DNA of 64,000 nucleotides from JANSYA01 sp965243385. GTDB taxonomy: Bacteria > Spirochaetota > Leptospiria > Leptospirales > Leptonemataceae. The DNA is taken from positions 1,240,001-1,304,000 of the forward strand of contig CBDEUV010000002.1 in assembly GCA_965243385.1 (NCBI GenBank), written 5' to 3'. Positions 27,670-37,053 of the stretch are shown here, piece by piece; within the stretch, counting starts at the first letter, position 1; the number at the start of each line of letters is the position of its first letter. A program made the translations under genes and the position numbers. Below the pieces are notes generated by a model that was given only the letters and a program-made list of their open reading frames with translations, did not search any database and was not told the origin of the DNA.

Positions 27670-28791
27670 ATGTCCGATTCCACTCAACGCACGATCGAAA
27701 ACGATTTCCGCTGCGAAGCGCACGAAGACCGCGCGCGCCTCGATCGGATTCTCGCCGACCGCTATCCGCGCTTCAATCGCGGCGAATGGCAGGATCGCAT
27801 TCGCGCGGGGGACGTGCTCGTAAACGACGCCCTCGCCCGGCCGTCACGTAAAGTCGCAACCGGTGATACGATTCGCTTTCGTTTTCAGCGGGGCCCGGAG
27901 CCGGAAGTGAGCCGCGACTATCGCATCGTCTACGAAGACGATGCCCTCTATATCGTGGATAAACCCGGCGATCTGCCGGTGCATCCAAGCGGCGTGTACA
28001 ACGAAAACACCCTGTACGCGCTCATCAAGGCCGAACGCGGCGCGGATTTTCCGGTCAATCTGGTGCACCGCCTTGACCGCGAAACCAGCGGTCTGATGGT
28101 GATTGCAAAAGATAGTAATGCGGCGCGCAAGCTGCAGGCCGCTTTCCAGGCGCGCAGCGGCTCGCCGGACGAAGTCCGTAAGATCTATCACACCATCGTG
28201 GAGTGTCCGACGAAAAGCTTTCCGGAGACTCTCGACGCCCGCGGCTGGATTTTCGCGGCCGGCGCGGGACCCGTAAAAAAGAAGCGCAGTTTCGCGTGCG
28301 AAAAGCCCGCGTCCAGCGCGCCCGCACCGACTTCGAGGAACGAAAACGATCACGACGAGGCTTCGTCAATTCAGTCCGCGCGAACGCAGTTTCGCCTGCT
28401 CGATTCCCGCGAAGCACCGCCCAGGAGCGGCTCCAGCCAGGAACAGGAACCGGAACAGCCCCGCGATCCGGGCGCGCTCACGAAATCGCCGCATAACGCA
28501 CGCATTGCGCTCGTCGAAGCACGGTTGTTTACAGGTCGCATGCATCAGATCCGCGCGACTCTCTGTTCACTCGGCTGGCCGGTGGTCGGCGACCGTCTGT
28601 ACGGCGTCGACGAAAGACTGTATCTAAGAATGATTCAGGATCTGGAAGACGAAGCCGACCGCGCGCGTTTACGAATCAATCGTACGGCGTTACACGCCAC
28701 CCGGCTCGAATTTCGCCATCCAGAAAGCGGCAAAGCTCTGCGCTTCGAATCGGAGTTACCGGCGGATATGCGCGGCCTCTTTCTCGAATAA
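27670..28791 (+). CDS. RluA-family pseudouridine synthase with insertion
   Basis: Converts uridine to pseudouridine in rRNA or tRNA. An S4 domain is at about 20-80 (RLDRILADRYPRFNRGEWQDRIRAGDVLVN). The catalytic Asp lies in LVHRLDRETSGLMVIAKD. The C-terminal part has TGRMHQIRATLCSLGWPVVGDRLYG. A low-complexity insertion of about 70 residues (from GPVKKKRSF to TKSPHN) separates the catalytic core from the last strands, making the protein 373 residues long. The target site cannot be inferred. Its 3' end overlaps the convergent methyltransferase gene by 36 bases. Confidence 0.92.
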   Translation: MSDSTQRTIENDFRCEAHEDRARLDRILADRYPRFNRGEWQDRIRAGDVLVNDALARPSRKVATGDTIRFRFQRGPEPEVSRDYRIVYEDDALYIVDKPGDLPVHPSGVYNENTLYALIKAERGADFPVNLVHRLDRETSGLMVIAKDSNAARKLQAAFQARSGSPDEVRKIYHTIVECPTKSFPETLDARGWIFAAGAGPVKKKRSFACEKPASSAPAPTSRNENDHDEASSIQSARTQFRLLDSREAPPRSGSSQEQEPEQPRDPGALTKSPHNARIALVEARLFTGRMHQIRATLCSLGWPVVGDRLYGVDERLYLRMIQDLEDEADRARLRINRTALHATRLEFRHPESGKALRFESELPADMRGLFLE

Positions 28792-29553
28792 CAAAACCAG
28801 CCCCGCGCTCGACGCGGTCGCCGGCTTGCCGCTCAGGTCCCCGTGCGTCGCGCGTAGACGCAGGCCGGCCCGTTCCGCGAGTTCCGCCAGATACTGGCCG
28901 GAGTACAGCCGCAGGCGATGCTCTTCTCGCTGCCAGTCGGCCGTTTCAAGGTCACCGACCAAATAATCGTGCTGGATTACGATGGAATCGGGGGTCGCAG
29001 GATCGAATCGCGCGGACCGGCGGCGGCGCAGAGTGCCGAAGGCGCCCGTTACGATTCGCTCGCCCGACGTCGACGGCGCCGAATGACCGCGCGCGGAGAG
29101 CTGACGATACGCTTCCGGATTCCAGACTTCCAGCACCAGTACGCCGCCTTCGCGCAACACTGCGGTCAGCGCGCGCAGAGCCGAAAGGACCCTTTCGCTT
29201 TCGTCCAGATAATTCAGAGTACCGAAGAGACAATAGGCCCCATCCACAGTTTGACCGGCCAGCGCGGATCGCAGCTCCGACAATTCAGCAAGGTCGGCTC
29301 TGGCAAAAACGGGTTCAGGAAATCGCGAGCGTGCGACCTGGATCATAGCCGCGGAACGATCCACCCCCACGACATGGAGACCGGCGCGTTGCAATACGGC
29401 CGCATGTTCGCCGGAGCCGCAGCCCAGATCCAGGATGACGCGACAATCGGACTCGCGAAAGACGCGCAACAGCCCGCGCACGTCTCGTCGCAGCGTACGC
29501 CGGCGCGCTTCCAGCTCAAAATAAGATTCGGCGTAAGTTTCAAAAAGCAGCAT
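28756..29553 (-). CDS. Class I SAM-dependent methyltransferase
   Basis: 265 residues from MLLFETYAESYFELEARRR, preferred over the upstream codon at 29616 since the added residues look non-coding. Motif I is VILDLGCGSGEHAAVLQRAG, then VVGVDRSAAMIQVARSRFP (SAM ribose binding Asp) and GAYCLFGTLNYL. The substrate is unknown; the family includes small-molecule and protein methylases. It lies downstream of the LuxR-type regulator on the same strand and its end overlaps the RluA gene. Confidence 0.87.
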   Translation of the reverse strand: MLLFETYAESYFELEARRRTLRRDVRGLLRVFRESDCRVILDLGCGSGEHAAVLQRAGLHVVGVDRSAAMIQVARSRFPEPVFARADLAELSELRSALAGQTVDGAYCLFGTLNYLDESERVLSALRALTAVLREGGVLVLEVWNPEAYRQLSARGHSAPSTSGERIVTGAFGTLRRRRSARFDPATPDSIVIQHDYLVGDLETADWQREEHRLRLYSGQYLAELAERAGLRLRATHGDLSGKPATASSAGLVLLFEKEAAHIRR

Positions 29554-29616
29554 GGCCGATCGCCCTGCCACTCTGCCCCGCACGGCGCGTGCCGGCAAAC
29601 CGGAATCCGAACGCAA

Positions 29617-30204
29617 TTACGGAACGGCGCCGTCTTCGAGTAGATCCAGCGACTCGGAACGATACTCCAATCGACGGCCGGCGTGCACGACCGCGGGGAA
29701 GCCGTCGCGACTGCGCCATTCCGTACGTCGCATGCCATCTTGCAGATAGCTCCGCTCGAAGCTCCAGTCCGAAAATCCCGCCCGCATTAACAGAGCCGCG
29801 TCGCGCAGCTCGGGGCTATGTCGAACGAAAGCCAGCACTCCCGCCGCGCAGCTCGATCCCGTTTCGAAGCGCGGAACCGGCGCCTGCGCAAGTAGCCGAT
29901 CCAGAAAGACTTCGAAGCTCAGCTGCACCGCTTCGCGCTGATACCCGGTCTTCGCGCGAATCCGCGCCACATACGTCTTCACGGTGTTCGTGGCGATGCC
30001 AAGATCAGCCGCGATTTCGGGCTGACTCAGTCCGCTCACCAGCATATGGGCGATGCGATGTTCCTGTCGGGCAAGAGGCACCATGCGAATCGAAGGCCAC
30101 ATTCTGCGATGCCGAATCTTCCAGCAAGCCCCGGATGCAAATTTCCTGACGGTTTGCGTACTTACAGCTAATAGTAGTAAATTACGCAGTTCTGAGAATC
30201 GCAC
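29617..30204 (-). CDS. LuxR-type HTH transcriptional regulator
   Basis: 195 residues from a GTG; ATGs at 30102 and 30084 are alternatives. The recognisable part is a LuxR/GerE helix-turn-helix at about 43-95 (LARQEHRIAHMLVSGLSQPEIAADLGIATNTVKTYVARIRAKTG). Unusually the HTH is near the N terminus, followed by about 100 residues of unassigned sequence rich in aromatic and charged residues that may bind a ligand. Genes controlled are unknown; the adjacent methyltransferase is a candidate. Confidence 0.78.
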   Translation of the reverse strand: MRFSELRNLLLLAVSTQTVRKFASGACWKIRHRRMWPSIRMVPLARQEHRIAHMLVSGLSQPEIAADLGIATNTVKTYVARIRAKTGYQREAVQLSFEVFLDRLLAQAPVPRFETGSSCAAGVLAFVRHSPELRDAALLMRAGFSDWSFERSYLQDGMRRTEWRSRDGFPAVVHAGRRLEYRSESLDLLEDGAVP

Positions 30205-30279
30205 ATATCTTTGAGCTGCACGGGGCTTTCCTGCCCGATGTCCGCCGACCGGAAGCGCACACAGACCACGTCGCCGACA

Positions 30280-32073
30280 CTAACGCGGCGACGCCGTCTG
30301 AATCAAAGCGCGCACGTCGGCCGCGGTGTGGGCCTGGCAAACGCGACGCGCCTGTTCGACGGCGCGTTCGAAACCCGCCGCGGACATGTCGGCCAGGCCT
30401 TCATAACAATTCAGCACCGCCGAAGCAGCCACGCTGAATTCGCGCACGCCCAGGCCGACGAGGATCGGCAGCACGTCCGGCCGCCCGGCGATCTCGCCGC
30501 AGATCGAAAGCGGGACCGTCGCGCGTTCCAGGATCAGGGCGATCATGCGATAGAGGGCCGGCTGGTAAAAGAGTTCGTCGTACGGCAACGAATTGTCGCG
30601 GTCGACGCCGATCGCCAGACGCGTAAGATCGTTGGAACCGATGCTAAAAAACGCGGCGTTGCTTGCGAAGACTTCGCACATTAAGGCCGCCGCCGGAGTT
30701 TCCAGCATCATACCGAGCGGAGTCTCGGGCAAACGCGCGCCGCACTCCGCTTCGACTACAGCGCGGATGCGTTCGAGTGTTTCGCGCATCGCTTCCATCT
30801 CTTCGAAACGACTCACGACGGGCACCATCAATCGACACTGACCGTCGGCCGCCCCGGCCCGTTCGATGCCGGTCAGGATCGCGCGCAACTGCGACTCAAG
30901 AATATTGGGATTGGCCAAAAGAAAGCGAACGCCGCGTAAATCGCGATCGCGTACAGCGGCCTGAGGCGGATAGGCTTTGTCGTCTCCGGCGTCCAACAGG
31001 CGCAGAGTAATCGGACGCCCGGCGAGCGGCCCGCGAAACAGATCCTCGTAAAATGCCGACTGGCGATCGGGATCGTTCAGCAGAGTCGGATCTTTCAAAT
31101 ACAAAAACTCGGTGCGAAAGAGTCCGACGCCGCTCGCTCCCGCCGCGATTTCTTTATCAGGCGCCTCGTCCAGATTCAGCCAGATGCGAGCTTCACTCGC
31201 GTCCGGCACACTCACCGGCGAACGCACGCCGGCGATGCTGCGGCGGCGCAGACCGCTGACGTACACGTGATAGGCCTCGACGTCGCCCGAATCCGGACGG
31301 CACACCAGCCGTCCGGAGCCGTGGGCTCCGCTGTCGACCCGGGCGCCGTCCATTCTGACGACGGCCGCATTTGAATCCGGCACGGCCTCCAGCAGCAGCG
31401 CGTCGCCGTCTTTCACTCTGCGAATCAAATTGGGAACGTGAACCAGCGCGGGAATGCCGCGGCTCTTCGCCAGGATCGCCATATGACCCGTGACGCCGCC
31501 GGCTTCGGTGGCGATGCCCACGCAGTTCTGTCGAATATGCAGCATGAGCGACGGACTCAAATCATGCGCGACGACGATGCTGTCCGGCGGAAGCTGCTGC
31601 AGTCCCGGAATACGAACATCGCCTTCCGGAACTCCCATCAAATTCGAGAGGATCCGATTGCTCATATCCTCCAGGTCGGCGGCCCGCTCCTGAAAAACGC
31701 TGTTGCGCGCTTTCGACAGGAATTCTTTGAGCACCGCGACTTCTTCGGCCAGAGCCCATTCCGCGTTCATTTTTCGCGAACGAATCTTCTCGCGGGTTTC
31801 GTCTATTAACATGGGATCTTCGAGTAATAACAACTGCGCTTCGAAGATCGCGGCGAGTTCGTGGCCGAGCCGACCCGCGCCGATCAGCTCTTTCATTTGC
31901 GTTCGGCTCGCTTCGACCGCGTCGCGGAAACGGGCCAGCTCGGGACCGACTTCCTGCGGCATCAAACTGCGATGGGGAACAGAGCCGGCGACGCTTTCGA
32001 GCACCCGGGCGCGGCCGAGGGCCTTACCTTCGGATGCGATCATGCCGGAAAATTCGAGTGGAGATTCACTCAT
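30280..32073 (-). CDS. ptsI: PEP-protein phosphotransferase (PTS enzyme I)
   Basis: Transfers phosphate from PEP to HPr. 597 residues contain the N-terminal HPr-binding helices, the phosphohistidine site TEAGGVTGHMAILAKSRGIPA (about residue 190-210), and the C-terminal PEP-binding barrel with LYLKDP, MLETPAAALM, FFSIGSNDLTRLAIGVDRDN and catalytic Cys in LSICGEIAGRP. There is no GAF domain, so it is the sugar-type (PtsI-like) rather than the nitrogen-type enzyme PtsP. In spirochaetes with few sugar PTS the pathway is often regulatory. No HPr gene is in the window. Confidence 0.92.
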   Translation of the reverse strand: MSESPLEFSGMIASEGKALGRARVLESVAGSVPHRSLMPQEVGPELARFRDAVEASRTQMKELIGAGRLGHELAAIFEAQLLLLEDPMLIDETREKIRSRKMNAEWALAEEVAVLKEFLSKARNSVFQERAADLEDMSNRILSNLMGVPEGDVRIPGLQQLPPDSIVVAHDLSPSLMLHIRQNCVGIATEAGGVTGHMAILAKSRGIPALVHVPNLIRRVKDGDALLLEAVPDSNAAVVRMDGARVDSGAHGSGRLVCRPDSGDVEAYHVYVSGLRRRSIAGVRSPVSVPDASEARIWLNLDEAPDKEIAAGASGVGLFRTEFLYLKDPTLLNDPDRQSAFYEDLFRGPLAGRPITLRLLDAGDDKAYPPQAAVRDRDLRGVRFLLANPNILESQLRAILTGIERAGAADGQCRLMVPVVSRFEEMEAMRETLERIRAVVEAECGARLPETPLGMMLETPAAALMCEVFASNAAFFSIGSNDLTRLAIGVDRDNSLPYDELFYQPALYRMIALILERATVPLSICGEIAGRPDVLPILVGLGVREFSVAASAVLNCYEGLADMSAAGFERAVEQARRVCQAHTAADVRALIQTASPR

Positions 32074-32288
32074 ACGAACGAGGGGTGTCTAACCAGTCCA
32101 TGAATCAGGATCGCATGTATAGTACTTTTGCGGCAAATCGTATGGCTGCCTGGATTAAATTGCGGAAAAGCGAACCAGGGTCGGGAAAAGAGCTTGTACA
32201 TTCCCCGGGCCCGCGGCATTACGGGACATAATTCGAGATCCGTTCGGAGACGCGTGAGCAGGATTCCCGGCCCGACGCCAGGACACAT

Positions 32289-33644
32289 ATGGCCGAAAAA
32301 CTAAAACGACCCAACGTACTGCAAAAGTACCAGAACCTGCTTTCGGGCATGGATCCGCTGCGCCCGATGGGCCGCGTCGTACAGATAACGGGCATGTCGA
32401 TTATTTCCGAAGGCCCGCCCGAAGTCAGCGTCGGCGATTTGTGTCGGGTGCAGCTCGGTCGCAGCGGCGACTATCTCAACTGCGAAGTAATCGGCTTTCA
32501 AAACCACCACCTGGTGCTGACCCCGCTGGGTCCGACCGCGGGCGTCTACCCCGACGCCCAGGTGCTCGGCACCGGACAGCAGCTGTCAATGCCGGTATCG
32601 CACGACCTACTCGGCCGGGTACTGGACGGCCTGGGCCGCCCGCTGGACAACCGACCGCCGCTCGTATCGATCGACAACCGTTCGCTGGACGCGGACCCGC
32701 CGTCCCCGACCGTACGACAGCCGATTCGCACTCCGGTCGAAACCGGGGTTCGCGCGCTCGACGGCCTCTTAACCGTAGGCGCCGGTCAGCGTATCGGCCT
32801 GTTCGCCGGCACCGGCGTCGGTAAGTCGACCCTGCTGGGCATGATCGCCCGCTATACCCTGGCCGACGTGAACGTGATCTGTCTGGTGGGCGAACGCGGG
32901 CGCGAAGTGCGCGAGTTCTTAGAAGACGATCTCGGCGCGGAAGGCCTGCGCAAATCAGTGGTCTTCGCGGCGACCTCGGATCGCAGCGCCATGGAAAAAG
33001 TATACGCGGCCGGTTTCGCGACATCGGTCGCCGAGTACTTTCGCGAGCAGGGCCTGCACGTGAATTTATATATGGACAGCCTTACGCGTTATTGTATGGC
33101 TCTGCGCGAAATCGGCCTGGCCGCCGGCGATCAGATCGGCGTGGGCGGCTATCCGCCCGGCGTCTGGTATCGCCTCTCGCGCCTGGTCGAACGCGCGGGC
33201 TCGACTGACAAAGGCAGCATCACCGGATTCTATACGGTGCTCGTCGAAGCCGACGATTTGAACGATCCCGTGGCGGACAATGCCCGCGGCGTACTCGACG
33301 GTCACGTGGTACTGTCCCGACGACTCGCGCAGCGCGGACACTATCCGTCGATCGAAGTCACCGAATCGATTTCACGGGTGATGGATAAAGTCGTGGCGCC
33401 CGAACATCGCCAGGACGCGACGCGCCTGCGCGCCATGCTCGCTTCGTATCGCGAAAACGAAGAACTGATCAATCTCGGCGCGTACGCCCGGGGCAGCAAC
33501 GCCGAAGTCGACGAAGCCCTGGATAAAATGAGCGCGATCAATCAACTGCTGCGCCAGGACATCGGGGACGGAACGCGCATGCCCGATACGATCCGCCGGC
33601 TCGGCGAGTTGATCGGCGGCGGCGAGGAAGAGGAATTCTATTGA
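32289..33644 (+). CDS. fliI: Flagellar type III export ATPase
   Basis: Energises export of flagellar rod, hook and filament proteins at the cytoplasmic base of the periplasmic flagellum. 451 residues: N-terminal beta-barrel, then ATPase with Walker A GLFAGTGVGKSTLLGMIARY, Walker B region VNLYMDSLTRY and the GYPPGVWYRLSRLVERAG and EHRQDATRLRAMLASYRENEELINLGAYARG motifs specific to FliI. A weak AGGA precedes the ATG. It starts the block fliI-fliJ-ORF-flbB with a 4-base overlap to fliJ. Confidence 0.96.
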   Translation: MAEKLKRPNVLQKYQNLLSGMDPLRPMGRVVQITGMSIISEGPPEVSVGDLCRVQLGRSGDYLNCEVIGFQNHHLVLTPLGPTAGVYPDAQVLGTGQQLSMPVSHDLLGRVLDGLGRPLDNRPPLVSIDNRSLDADPPSPTVRQPIRTPVETGVRALDGLLTVGAGQRIGLFAGTGVGKSTLLGMIARYTLADVNVICLVGERGREVREFLEDDLGAEGLRKSVVFAATSDRSAMEKVYAAGFATSVAEYFREQGLHVNLYMDSLTRYCMALREIGLAAGDQIGVGGYPPGVWYRLSRLVERAGSTDKGSITGFYTVLVEADDLNDPVADNARGVLDGHVVLSRRLAQRGHYPSIEVTESISRVMDKVVAPEHRQDATRLRAMLASYRENEELINLGAYARGSNAEVDEALDKMSAINQLLRQDIGDGTRMPDTIRRLGELIGGGEEEEFY

Positions 33645-34318
33645 AAAAATTCCGTTTCAAGCTCGAAGCATTGTTACGGATGCGCCGCATAGACGAAGAA
33701 CGCGCTCTGGGAGATCTGGCGAAGGTCATGTTGCGGGTCAACGAACAGGAAAACGTACGCAAGCAGGCCTTTCGCCTGCTGCAGGAAGAAATGGACCGTT
33801 TCGACGGAGAATACAAAGACAGCTTCGATTTGACTCTATGGCAAATTTACGACCGCTACCTGGATCGACTGAACGCGGAAGCCGCGGGCGCCGCCGAGAA
33901 GCTGGAAGAGATTCGCCCTGAAATGGAACGTGAAATGGCGAAAGTCATGGAAGCCCGGCGGGCGCGCCGGGTCGTCGAAATACTAAAAGAACGCGAACTC
34001 GAAAAATACAACGGGCAACTGCGCAAACACGAACGCCAGGAGCTCGAAGAAGCGAACCGCAGGTCAAAACAAAGTGTTGGAGGAATGATCGCAGGAGCAG
34101 CATATGACACCGGACCACTCGTCCCTATCGCTACGGGACCGGCTGCGGGGCTGGGCCAACCGCCTGACCCAACACGGAAACCCGAACGAGAACGCGAAGA
34201 TCACGTCGACGTCGACGGAACTACAGAATCCGAAGTCCCCGAAGCCGAACGAGACCACGTCGCCGAATACTTCAAACGAATGGGCCTGGGAGAACCGCCG
34301 CCCGGGTTCGGAAAATAA
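33641..34318 (+). CDS. fliJ: Flagellar export chaperone FliJ with long tail
   Basis: 225 residues starting at TTG that overlaps the fliI stop (TTGA). Residues 1-145 are an almost continuous charged coiled coil (KKFRFKLEALLRMRRIDEERALGDLAKVM...), the FliJ signature and normal length. FliJ binds the FliI ring and escorts chaperones. A Pro/Glu-rich tail of about 80 residues is extra and ends DHVAEYFKRMGLGEPPPGFGK. Its last 215 bases overlap the next ORF in another frame. Function is family knowledge; the tail is unexplained. Confidence 0.88.
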   Translation: MKKFRFKLEALLRMRRIDEERALGDLAKVMLRVNEQENVRKQAFRLLQEEMDRFDGEYKDSFDLTLWQIYDRYLDRLNAEAAGAAEKLEEIRPEMEREMAKVMEARRARRVVEILKERELEKYNGQLRKHERQELEEANRRSKQSVGGMIAGAAYDTGPLVPIATGPAAGLGQPPDPTRKPEREREDHVDVDGTTESEVPEAERDHVAEYFKRMGLGEPPPGFGK

Positions 34319-34595
34319 CGCCGAAGTAGCCGGCGCGAATTTTCTTGAACGCTGGCTGGGTCAGCCCGCCGACCGCGGCGCGACCCTGTCTACATGGCGG
34401 CCGTTCGCGGCGCCGGAATGGCAGACGAAACAAAATGAAATCGGCCGCACTCGCCAGGGCTTGCGCGATATCGACGCCAGTCTGAACGATCTGAATCGCC
34501 GCATTCAGAATCTGGAGAGCATCACCGAAAAGTGGCAGGTCCATTCTCCGGAGACTTCACAGCCGGCCCGACCGCGCTTCGACAGTCAGGTCTGA
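34104..34595 (+). CDS. Hypothetical flagellar-block protein overlapping fliJ
   Basis: 163 residues starting at an ATG with CAGGAG five bases upstream, inside fliJ. The first 70 residues are Asn/Ser/Thr/Pro-rich and lie in the overlap. The remaining 90 (NFLERWLGQPADRG ... LRDIDASLNDLNRRIQNLESITEKWQ) look like a genuine protein with a final coiled coil. No other start codon exists after the fliJ stop in this frame, so the overlap start is needed. Not recognised as a known flagellar protein. It sits where other spirochaetes have collar or export genes. Confidence 0.6.
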   Translation: MTPDHSSLSLRDRLRGWANRLTQHGNPNENAKITSTSTELQNPKSPKPNETTSPNTSNEWAWENRRPGSENNAEVAGANFLERWLGQPADRGATLSTWRPFAAPEWQTKQNEIGRTRQGLRDIDASLNDLNRRIQNLESITEKWQVHSPETSQPARPRFDSQV

Positions 34596-34665
34596 TCCCG
34601 GATAATATGCGCGGCGCGAAGGCCGCGCGAAACGCGAAATCAACCAGAGCCGGAACGATAATAGC

Positions 34666-35370
34666 ATGGGCAATTTTTCAGATAAAGTAAAGATCGTATA
34701 CTTAACCTTCGTGATATTCTTCGCGCTGGGAGTGCTGGCCTATCTGCTGGACACCTGGGGCGTGATCAATATGGAAGAGTACATTCCCTTTCTCGAAGAA
34801 GAATCCCCGCTGGTCGCCGAAGACGCGGACGAGCCCGGCCTGCTCGAGTGGGAGCGGCTGGAAAAAGAAGAGATTCGCATCGAAGAAGAACGCATCAAAC
34901 TCGAAGAAGAACGCCTGAAACTTGAGGAGACTCTCGCGGCGATTAAAGCGAAAGAAGAAGAGCTCGCCGCCCGCGAACGCGGGGTCACCGAAGAAAAAGA
35001 GCAGATCGCCGAAAATCAGGCGGCGCGTTTCCAGCGCGAAGAGATGATCCGCAATATGGCCACGCGCATGACCAATATGCCGCCGCAGGACGCCGTGGCG
35101 ATCATGGCCGGTTTTTCGAATACCGATCTCGTCGACGTCCTGTTGCAAATGGAAGACAACGCGGTCCAGGCCGGACAACAGTCGATCGTGCCGTTTTTGA
35201 TGACCCTCTTGCCCCGCGATCGCGCCGCGCTACTCGGCACGCTGATGATGGACGAAGAAGCGCGACGATTGCCCCGCACAGATCTCGGCGAAGAACCGGT
35301 CGACCCCGGTCCGGCTGACGGCGAAATCGCTCCGGTCGAAGACGGAACCGGCGAAGAAGCGGCGCCCTGA
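34666..35370 (+). CDS. flbB: Periplasmic flagellar collar protein FlbB (MotE-like)
   Basis: 234 residues: a single membrane helix (about 10-31), a long Glu/Lys coiled coil (about 60-125), then a MgtE-N-like helical domain (about 130-205; MTNMPPQDAVAIMAGFSNTDLVDVLLQMED) and an acidic tail. This architecture is that of MotE and of FlbB, the spirochaetal collar protein needed for collar assembly, stator recruitment and motility. In Borrelia flbB also follows fliI and fliJ. The protein would sit at the inner membrane facing the periplasm. Family firm, orthology good. Confidence 0.88.
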   Translation: MGNFSDKVKIVYLTFVIFFALGVLAYLLDTWGVINMEEYIPFLEEESPLVAEDADEPGLLEWERLEKEEIRIEEERIKLEEERLKLEETLAAIKAKEEELAARERGVTEEKEQIAENQAARFQREEMIRNMATRMTNMPPQDAVAIMAGFSNTDLVDVLLQMEDNAVQAGQQSIVPFLMTLLPRDRAALLGTLMMDEEARRLPRTDLGEEPVDPGPADGEIAPVEDGTGEEAAP

Positions 35371-35570
35371 CGACGCGCGGGTCTTCCTCCCCATTATCAT
35401 TGTACGCGCGGGTGTGACATTTTCCGCTTGCAATAACGTATTTTTTCTGATACGGTCGCCGGCTTCGTCCGCGCCGCGACGGCCGCAGGTACTTCGGCCC
35501 TCCACCAGAATATGAAATGCCACCCACGAGGGGGCGGGTGGGGCTTCACAGGGAAGCATCGCGCCTTCGC

Positions 35571-36866
35571 CTAGAGTAACAATAGATCGATACCGACGAC
35601 GCCGAACGCCGTACCGGTCGCCGCGGTGACGTCGACGATCTGACAGGCGCTGCCGTCGCGTTCGCATACATAGTACAACAGAGAATCCCCCGCAGCGACA
35701 TTCCGGGACGCAACATAAGCGCAGCTGTTATCCACGACGACATCCGGCTCATGGCCCGTGTCATCGGCAAGCGTTGCGCCGAGATTCGCGTGCAGGCAAT
35801 TCGTTCCGTCGATTTCGCAACGCCAGAGAGAAGCGCGCTGGACTGTATCCAGATTTCTCGAAGTCGTATATACCCGGTTGTCCGGCCCCAGAAACGAACG
35901 CGGATTGGACGAGGAAGTCCCAGCCGTAACGTCGACCGCGACGCAGCCGGTGCCGTCCTCCTGGCAACGAATGCCATTGAGCGCGCCCAGCGTCGAATTC
36001 CGCGAAATAAACAGATTACGACCGCCGACTTGATCGTGAATTAAAGTGGGCTGCACTCCCGTATTGGCGCCCAACCCGGCGGCTGTACTGGCGTTCGTAA
36101 AAGTACATCCGCCCGCGTTCAGATTGCAGCGAAAGAAACCCACGGTGTTCGAGGCGCCGTTGTTGAACGTTGCCGTGTACAGGAGCTGATCGATATTATC
36201 CACGACGAGCGACGGAGTGAAACCGGTGAAATTTCCCTGGCCGGTCGCTGCGGATACGTCGGTTCGAACACAGCCGGTGCCGTCCAGATTGCACCGATGC
36301 AAACCCAGACGCAGAGTGCCGCTGGTGGAATCCCGCGTGGCGACGACCAGCCGGTTATTCACGAGATCCACTCCGGCGGACGGGGTAACCCCCGAATTCG
36401 CACCGCCGGACAGTACCAGAAAGACGCAGCCCGTGCCGTCCGCGTTACAGCGATAGAGGCCCAGCCGGGGGCCTACAGAGCCGTCTGCTACGGCCACCAG
36501 CAAACGATTGTTCACCGGATCGAATACCATACTCGCCTCGATTCCGGAGTCGTCACCCTGCCCGGCCGCCGTTGACGCGTCGATATGCACACAGCCCGAA
36601 CCGTCGCGATTGCAGCGAAACAGCATGAGCCGGCCATTCGTCGTATTGGTAGCCGCGATCATCACCTGGCCGGCTGGCGTGCAGCCGGTACTCGCGGCGC
36701 TCAGATTCAACGCGACGCCGAGACCGGCCAGAAGCAGCGAGAGGTTCTGACCGTCGTCTTCCGGGTCTTCCGGAAAGATGCCGACGACGGGATGCCCATA
36801 CGAGCAGGCGACCAGACCGAGAACAGCCGCCGCACACGCAAAGATCGAAGGATAGTTCACTGTCAA
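35571..36866 (-). CDS. Seven-repeat CxxDGxGC lipoprotein (paralogue A)
   Basis: 431 residues. Signal peptide ends in the lipobox LVACS, followed by EDPEDDGQNLSLLLAGLG, the acidic/leucine module. The rest is seven repeats of about 55 residues, each with a C-X6-C core: RCNRDGSGC, RCNADGTGC, RCNLDGTGC, RCNLNAGGC, RCQEDGTGC, RCEIDGTNC and VCERDGSAC. Seven repeats imply a seven-bladed beta-propeller, each blade probably closed by a disulfide. Repeat four lacks the DG. Probably envelope-exposed; ligand and function unknown. The same-length paralogue lies directly upstream. Confidence 0.82.
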   Translation of the reverse strand: MTVNYPSIFACAAAVLGLVACSYGHPVVGIFPEDPEDDGQNLSLLLAGLGVALNLSAASTGCTPAGQVMIAATNTTNGRLMLFRCNRDGSGCVHIDASTAAGQGDDSGIEASMVFDPVNNRLLVAVADGSVGPRLGLYRCNADGTGCVFLVLSGGANSGVTPSAGVDLVNNRLVVATRDSTSGTLRLGLHRCNLDGTGCVRTDVSAATGQGNFTGFTPSLVVDNIDQLLYTATFNNGASNTVGFFRCNLNAGGCTFTNASTAAGLGANTGVQPTLIHDQVGGRNLFISRNSTLGALNGIRCQEDGTGCVAVDVTAGTSSSNPRSFLGPDNRVYTTSRNLDTVQRASLWRCEIDGTNCLHANLGATLADDTGHEPDVVVDNSCAYVASRNVAAGDSLLYYVCERDGSACQIVDVTAATGTAFGVVGIDLLLL

Positions 36867-37053
36867 AACCCGCCAGTCTGTGAAGCATTGCGACTGAGAT
36901 GCGAAACGCTAACACTACTATAACAAAAGCGAAAGGGCTTTTTTGTGTAAATTTCCTGATCTCGATCAGGTCGCTGATCGCGGTCGAGTCGATGGCCGCA
37001 TCGCCCCAAAGGCGAAGACTCCGTCGCGCGCGATTCCTGGATTATCGAAGGCC

